This document shows positions 59,801-64,000 of a DNA stretch of 64,000 bases, one piece after another. The position numbers were made by a program, and so were the translations under genes. The stretch comes from Lumbricus rubellus (taxonomy: Eukaryota > Annelida > Clitellata > Crassiclitellata > Lumbricidae): positions 21,679,201-21,743,200 of the forward strand of contig OX243814.1 in the NCBI GenBank assembly GCA_945859605.1, read 5' to 3'. The notes below the pieces were generated by a model. That model was not told where the DNA came from. It was given only the letters and a program-made list of their open reading frames with translations, and did no database searches. How positions within the stretch are numbered: position 1 is the first letter of the stretch; every line of letters begins with the position of its first letter.

Positions 59801-61834
59801 TCGACCATTTTCCTTTGGACGTCTGTATCTCAGCTTGTATAAGAGCTAGAATGGTGTTCTTGGTGTCATTATTTAGCTCTTTCGATGAACTATAATTCCA
59901 CTCAAAATTCGAGTTCAACATATGGGCGATTCCAGTTTCAGACGACTGGATATTGAAATTCGCACAGAATTATAGACAAAATAATTATAGCGAAAGAACC
60001 ATTAGAGATCCCATTCTGATTTTTCCAGGGGATGTTCAAGACCATTCAAGCTATAGGTTTGATTTTTTTCAGATTTAAAAAAAAAGCTCAAGGGTCAAAA
60101 TCAAGGTCAAAGTGCTAAATTGTCAAATATGGTCGCTATGTTTAACTCTAAAACAGTCATAAATAATCTACTCAGATAGTTCATCAAAAGAGCTAAATAA
60201 TGACACCAAGAAAGCTCTTATACAAGCTGAGATACAGACGTCCAAAGGAAAATGGTCGAGCGTTTTTGGGTCAAAGTTTGACGACCCGTATCTCGGGAAG
60301 TTGTTGACCCAAAAAAATTTGTTTGCAGGTTTTTACATGTCTTGCCTAGACCAACAAGTGTGCCAAATTTCAAGTAGATCTGAGTCGGTCATGTCAATCA
60401 TGTTGGTTGATTTGACATGGAAACACCCTACTGTGCTATAAAATTGAGGAGTGCTTGATAGTATAGCAATTAGCATACTGAACTTTAAAATTGAGGAGTG
60501 CTTGATAGCATGGTGATTAACATAATTGTGCCTTAAAATTGAGAGTTAGGGATTCAAATCCTTGCCAACAGTCATGACTTCTAGCTACCTGAGCATCATT
60601 TGTTCCTATAGATAGACAAACCTGAAAATGGCCAAAACCAAATAATTTCTATATCCACATGAAGTAAACAACATTATTTCAAGGGTTACTTAAAACTGCA
60701 ATGGTAATTATTTGTGACCATGTATGTGTAAATGTAGCTGCAGGTTTTGGTGAGCGAACAACAATAGCAACAAGAATCTAGAATGGCAATGAAAAACAAG
60801 ACCACAGCAACTTTACATGGGTGTCACTGGAGACTTGAAAAGGCAGTTAGGTTTAATTCAAATTGCCTTTTGGAATGGAAGCAATTTCTAAAATAATACA
60901 GTAGATTGCTTTGCAAACAGTTTTCAATTTCCGCTTTCAGGTGACGTGAAGCTTCAATGCGTGTATGGAATGCTGTAGCTGAATTTATGAGGTGCTAACC
61001 ATTTCAGATAAATTAAGTACAAACACCACATGTAAAATCAGCTCTTCTTCTAAAGAAACAATACACAACTATAACAAAGATGTCTTACTTCATTTTTATA
61101 TTTTTTTAAAGCAAATAAACTGTTAAAGAATTCGTAAAGGCTTCGGCAAGTTGTGTCATTTGCTTATTGCCATGAAGAGCTCTTCTACTTAGCTAAATGC
61201 AACAGACTACACTACACGGATGATCATCATTATATTCAGATGCTGGACATCTTGAGTTCCTGACTATTTCAGAATAGCCAGGGCCACAGTTGATGTTTTT
61301 TTGAGGGGATTAGAGCCTGCAAAATTGTATAAATTATTGTGATGCACATTGATAGAACAAGCTTCACACATACCCTGGAGAGTTCTCTGCCAGCAAAAGT
61401 TATTTATAGATATGACATCAACGTGCTAAACCAGTCAACTAGCTTTATACAACACAAACAGATCACATGTGTGCCAAGGTGACTTGGCTGTGACCAAGTT
61501 ATTCCTGAATTTGAGTTATAAATGTTGAAGTGTGCTACAGCGTGAGTAATCACAGCATATGGAACATTTCAAGTACATAAGATTTCAAAATTGCTTAAAA
61601 CAATTTAAAATGCTGTCAATCAATGCTAATGATTGAAGTACTTTTTAAAGCAATACCTCTGTAGCAGAAGTGATCTATGACTGATGACATCAGTTTCATA
61701 GCTGGCCAACAGTGGCTGACTCTCAATCGCCTTTTTTGTAAAGATGCCCCTTTCAATGTCTGATTTCTCAATACCAGTAAAAGAACCTTCAAAATGGAGA
61801 CTCTTCACTTGCATTCCAGATCCGTTTCCACTGC
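47842..61834 (-). CDS. HECTD3: E3 ubiquitin-protein ligase HECTD3, 3' half with complete HECT domain
   Basis: Twelve minus-strand exons: 61657-61834, 58971-59052, 57210-57289, 56303-56452, 54895-55063, 54421-54543, 53889-53975, 52956-53174, 50918-51047, 49716-49866, 48849-48917, 47842-47923 (stop TGA). They give about 505 residues with phases agreeing. Family landmarks in order: [39 protein letters not shown] then [87 protein letters not shown], and [18 protein letters not shown], where the cysteine aligns with the ubiquitin-accepting HECT cysteine. The C-terminus ends [13 protein letters not shown]. The first exon listed may start at 61834 (CAG|GCAGT) or 61830 (GCAG|T). The DOC/APC10-like N-terminal part is not visible, so the gene probably extends beyond 64000. 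The intron upstream of exon 56303-56452 carries a minisatellite made of its own splice acceptor. Confidence 0.95.
48005..48080 (-). mobile_element. LINE/SINE 3' tail remnant
   Basis: The minus strand reads GGGAGCGCTACTG... then GGCGCTATATAAATG, a degenerate copy of the shared L2-type 3' hairpin. Only the tail is recognisable. Confidence 0.45.
50258..50390 (-). mobile_element. SINE family A fragment
   Basis: Only the tail half remains: plus-strand TATGGCGCCCCATG, then a degenerate body ending GTGAGTGAAGGACTT. The tRNA-like head is missing. Confidence 0.6.
50380..50590. repeat. Dispersed repeat, copy 2
   Basis: The counterpart of 40735-40990, lacking the micro-element. In a HECTD3 intron. Confidence 0.6.
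51130..51365 (-). mobile_element. tRNA-derived SINE, family A (diverged)
   Basis: Minus-strand copy with GTGGGGCACATTGGTGTAGT start and the tail visible as TATAGCGCCCCTTCAAG. More diverged than the other copies. HECTD3 intron. Confidence 0.75.
52019..52320. repeat. Purine-rich GGGGA-type low-complexity tract
   Basis: About 300 bp of almost pure purine on the plus strand, rich in GGGGAGGG runs. Long open frames here, on either strand, are compositional. It adjoins a repeat element (51536-52371) holding three copies of CACTTCGATTCGACCGAT-like sequence. Confidence 0.8.
53365..53445 (+). mobile_element. L2/CR1-like LINE 3' tail
   Basis: AGCGCCTC, TGAGTAG, then GGGGTGCTATATAATAAATT and a GATTGATTGATT repeat: the same 3' hairpin and microsatellite-tail structure as the LINE at 45285-46452. 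Only the tail survives, in a HECTD3 intron. Confidence 0.7.
56453..56869 (-). repeat. 17-bp minisatellite copying the HECTD3 splice acceptor
   Basis: About 24 near-perfect units; read on the coding strand each is TGGATTTGATGTTTTAG. The exon at 56303-56452 begins TGGATTCGATG directly after GATGTTTTAG, so the unit is the intron's final bases plus the exon's first bases, expanded upstream into the intron. Confidence 0.93.
57720..58110 (+). mobile_element. Possible degenerate LINE RT fragment
   Basis: Broken frames contain [12 protein letters not shown], which resembles the FADDTQLYL RT box, flanked by Trp/Leu-rich sequence. Too decayed to place confidently; it lies in a HECTD3 intron. Confidence 0.35.
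59300..60545. repeat. Approximately 50-bp tandem repeat in a HECTD3 intron, split by a foldback element
   Basis: Six or more units built on GCTTGATAGCATAGCAATTA, GCATACTGTGC and TTAAAATTGAGGAG at 59300-59623, with two to three more at 60429-60545 after the foldback element. Confidence 0.8.
59624..60428. mobile_element. GGGTSATTCC-family foldback element with long arms
   Basis: Arms of about 270 bp in inverted orientation: GGGTGATTCCGTGTCAATTC at the left, GACATGGAAACACCC at the right, with matching internal blocks such as CGAGATACGGGTCGTCAAAC / GTTTGACGACCCGTATCTCG. TSD TACT at 59620-59623 and 60429-60432. It interrupts a tandem repeat in a HECTD3 intron. Confidence 0.75.
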
Positions 61835-62009
61835 CTGAAAAAATAAAAGATTTTATTCTGTTTAACGAAAGAATAGTAAATAGAATAGTAGAAAAGAATA
61901 GTAAACTTCCAATGAGCAAAAAGAAGAGCTCGTGTCGTGCTCGTTGTGATTTACAACATTTTAAACTTTTAGAGTAAGAATATGGCAGAACCGGTTATCT
62001 CTCAGAGAT

Positions 62010-63960
62010 GAAGGCTGTGCGGATAATAGTGTTGTGAGGCGGAAATATTTCTCGGAAAGTTTCATATCTTTCCGGAAACTTTCGGAAACTTTCCGACGTA
62101 TCTTTCCGGAAAATTTCCGATATTTTTCCATCAATACAATATTTCTAAATAACAGTTTAAATCCATAAATATGCTTAAACGTCAATAACTGTAAGCTATA
62201 TTGTATAGTCATTGCTTATTTTTTCGTTAAATAAACAACACTTATTGCTTACTGTTGGTGTTTAGTGTACACACCGACAATACATTTAAGAATTAATTGC
62301 AATCAGACTTCACTGTTATTATGAAGGAATTTTTTTATGATTTGGTCACCTAACTCTTCTTATTGTTTTACTTCTGAAAATATGAAACAAAAACAGCAAT
62401 TGATTCAGTACACTATAGACACCAAATATTTTAATAAGTACTGCAACAGATTAATTCCTACATACAATTATTTTATGCTTGAAATATGATGTTATTGGCA
62501 ATGCCATTGCAGTGTGAGACTAATCTATTTTTAAATCTGCTTTTCTTGGTAAGCAGCAAAGAATATGTTTTGGTTTAAATTTTCTATCTATGAGTTGTTG
62601 CCTTGAGTAAGCAGTGTATGGACACGGAAAAGCCTTTTTTAAATTATCTTATGTAACCTTATTTATTTATTTACTGTCCATAGTGATTTTCTTTAATTTA
62701 TTACTTCTGAAATTCCTTACATTATTTCCTTACTTTCAAGGATTCAGCTAATTTACATCACCATTTAACTGTTGTAATATAATCCTAAATAGCACAGTGA
62801 AAGAAATAGTTGAGCAGTCTCAAAGCAGCTGCCAAAATGTCAAATTGTCAGATATTCTGAACTGCTAATGAAAGCATTTAATGGTTATTTTAATTCTTTA
62901 AGGTGAACATTTCCCACATTGCTAATAAAAGGAACTTTAAAAACTCAAATTTTCCTATGTTTCTGATAGGGAAAATGTGACATTATTGTGTTAGATGTAT
63001 TTTTCGGTCTACGGAAAGTTTCCGGAAACTTTCCGGAAAAATTTCTTTCCGGAAAAGCTACATCACTAGCGGATAATGAGGAAGCAAGTCAAGGGATGCG
63101 AGTTGTTACATACTATGTCACACTCTCCATTCTCCAACCAACTGAAGCTTCTTCATAGCTTTCTCCGTCTGCTCTCTTCTTGCCCAATCTCAAACCCAGT
63201 GACAGAGATTCTTCACTGCAGTACTCGCGAAAGCAACATGAAGGTTGAATCCATATTAATGCATCAGTCTTTCCCTTCAGTTATGATACCCACAGTGTCG
63301 TCATCAGTCAACGTAACACTCTCATCGATCAATCATCAATGCAACACTCAAGATTATTGGTCAGTGTAATAGTAGAAATTTTGTAGATGCTCTTTGTGAC
63401 CTATGATATCCATGTTACCATAGGTCACACAAAGCTGCTACTATTACATTGCAATTTAACATCACTACAATAACATCAGATGTCTACCCATCCCAAAAAT
63501 GGTCTCAAGAAAATGTGTTCTTTCCAATGTACATAAAATTTATTATGACCTTAAGAGTTTAGATATTTGAGAAAATCTCTTTGCCTTTTGGAAAATGGGA
63601 TGAAGGCTGTGCGGATAATAAGGAAGCAAGTCAAGGGATGTGAGTTGTTACATACTATGTCACACTCTCCAACCAACTGAAGCTTCTTCATAGCTTTCTC
63701 CGTCTGCTGTCTTCGTGTCCAATCTCAAACCCAGTGTCAGAGATTCTTCACTGCAGTACTCGCGAAAGCAACATGAATGTTGAATCCATATTAATGCATC
63801 AGTCTTTCCCTCCAGTTATGATACCCACAGTGTCGTCATCGGACAATGCAACACTCTCATCGATCAATCATTAATGCAACACTCAAGATTATATATCAGT
63901 CAGTGTAATAGTAGAAATTTTGCAGCAGCTCTGTGTGACCTATGGTATCCATGTGACCCT
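62010..63960. repeat. Local duplication of about 380 bp, one copy carrying a hAT insertion
   Basis: Sequence 62010-62026 plus 63069-63460 is repeated at 63602-63960 with small differences (shared blocks GGAAGCAAGTCAAGGGATG, CTGCAGTACTCGCGAAAGC). Only the first copy holds the hAT-like element. Confidence 0.8.
62027..63068. mobile_element. hAT-like element with CGGAAA subterminal repeats and exact TSD
   Basis: Ends TAGTGTTGTGAGGC and GCTACATCACTA; TSD GCGGATAA at 62019-62026 and 63069-63076. Both ends carry clusters of TTTCCGGAAA and CTTTCC-type motifs; the middle is AT-rich with no transposase. The neighbouring duplicate at 63599 keeps the empty site with a single GCGGATAA. Confidence 0.82.
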
Positions 63961-64000
63961 CCCCAGCTGGATGTCCATCCCGTTGGGCCCCCCTTTGTAG

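Larger units (their letters stand above)
61835..64000. other. Right-edge region upstream of the visible HECTD3 exons
   Basis: No HECTD3 exon recognised here. It consists of the hAT-like element 62027-63068 and the local duplication ending near 63960. The DOC-domain exons expected upstream must lie past the edge or be too diverged to see. Confidence 0.45.

Overview
This window is nuclear DNA from an animal, most likely a marine invertebrate. It is AT-rich and densely repetitive. Four conserved protein genes, all on the minus strand, are split into short exons with ordinary GT-AG introns, apart from one clear GC-AG intron. I cannot name the species. The tRNA-derived SINEs, the L2/CR1-like and RTE-like LINEs and the many small hAT, Harbinger-like and piggyBac-like elements fit an invertebrate genome but do not settle the phylum.

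Layout from left to right. (1) 109-10603: 5' part of DNA topoisomerase I (TOP1), nine exons from the start codon into the core domain; the gene runs off the left edge before the active-site tyrosine. (2) 12970-21462: PITHD1, a complete six-exon gene of 215 residues. (3) 26491-39308: a complete eight-exon gene of 630 residues for a hybrid cluster protein (HCP, prismane / hydroxylamine reductase family) with a mitochondrial-type leader on exon 1. (4) 47842-61834: the 3' half of the HECT-type E3 ubiquitin ligase HECTD3, twelve exons with a complete HECT domain; the 5' part was not found and probably lies beyond the right edge. Exon phases agree at every junction I could test.

The genes do not form a pathway; they are neighbours on one strand. 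Introns and intergenic spacers are full of transposons, many with exact target-site duplications (TSDs): four Harbinger-like MITEs (TWA TSDs), five hAT or hAT-like elements (8-bp TSDs, one with a surviving empty site), piggyBac-like micro-elements of 63 and 75 bp (TTAA), a foldback family ending GGGTSATTCC, an element with a 9-bp TSD and repeated GGACATTATCCCCC motifs, a tRNA SINE family whose 3' end copies an L2/CR1-like LINE tail, and RTE-like LINEs ending in a 5-bp hairpin.

The most unusual observations are: a 17-bp minisatellite of about 24 units that repeats the 3' splice site and first exonic bases of a HECTD3 exon; an intact, intron-bearing, apparently mitochondrial HCP in an animal; a duplicated 5' splice site in the HCP gene; a transposon whose TSD begins at intron position +6 of PITHD1; a series of related acidic/basic exons in TOP1; and conserved 3'-terminal hairpins on two LINE families, one shared with the SINE. 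I saw no CRISPR array, operon, rRNA gene or free-standing tRNA gene.
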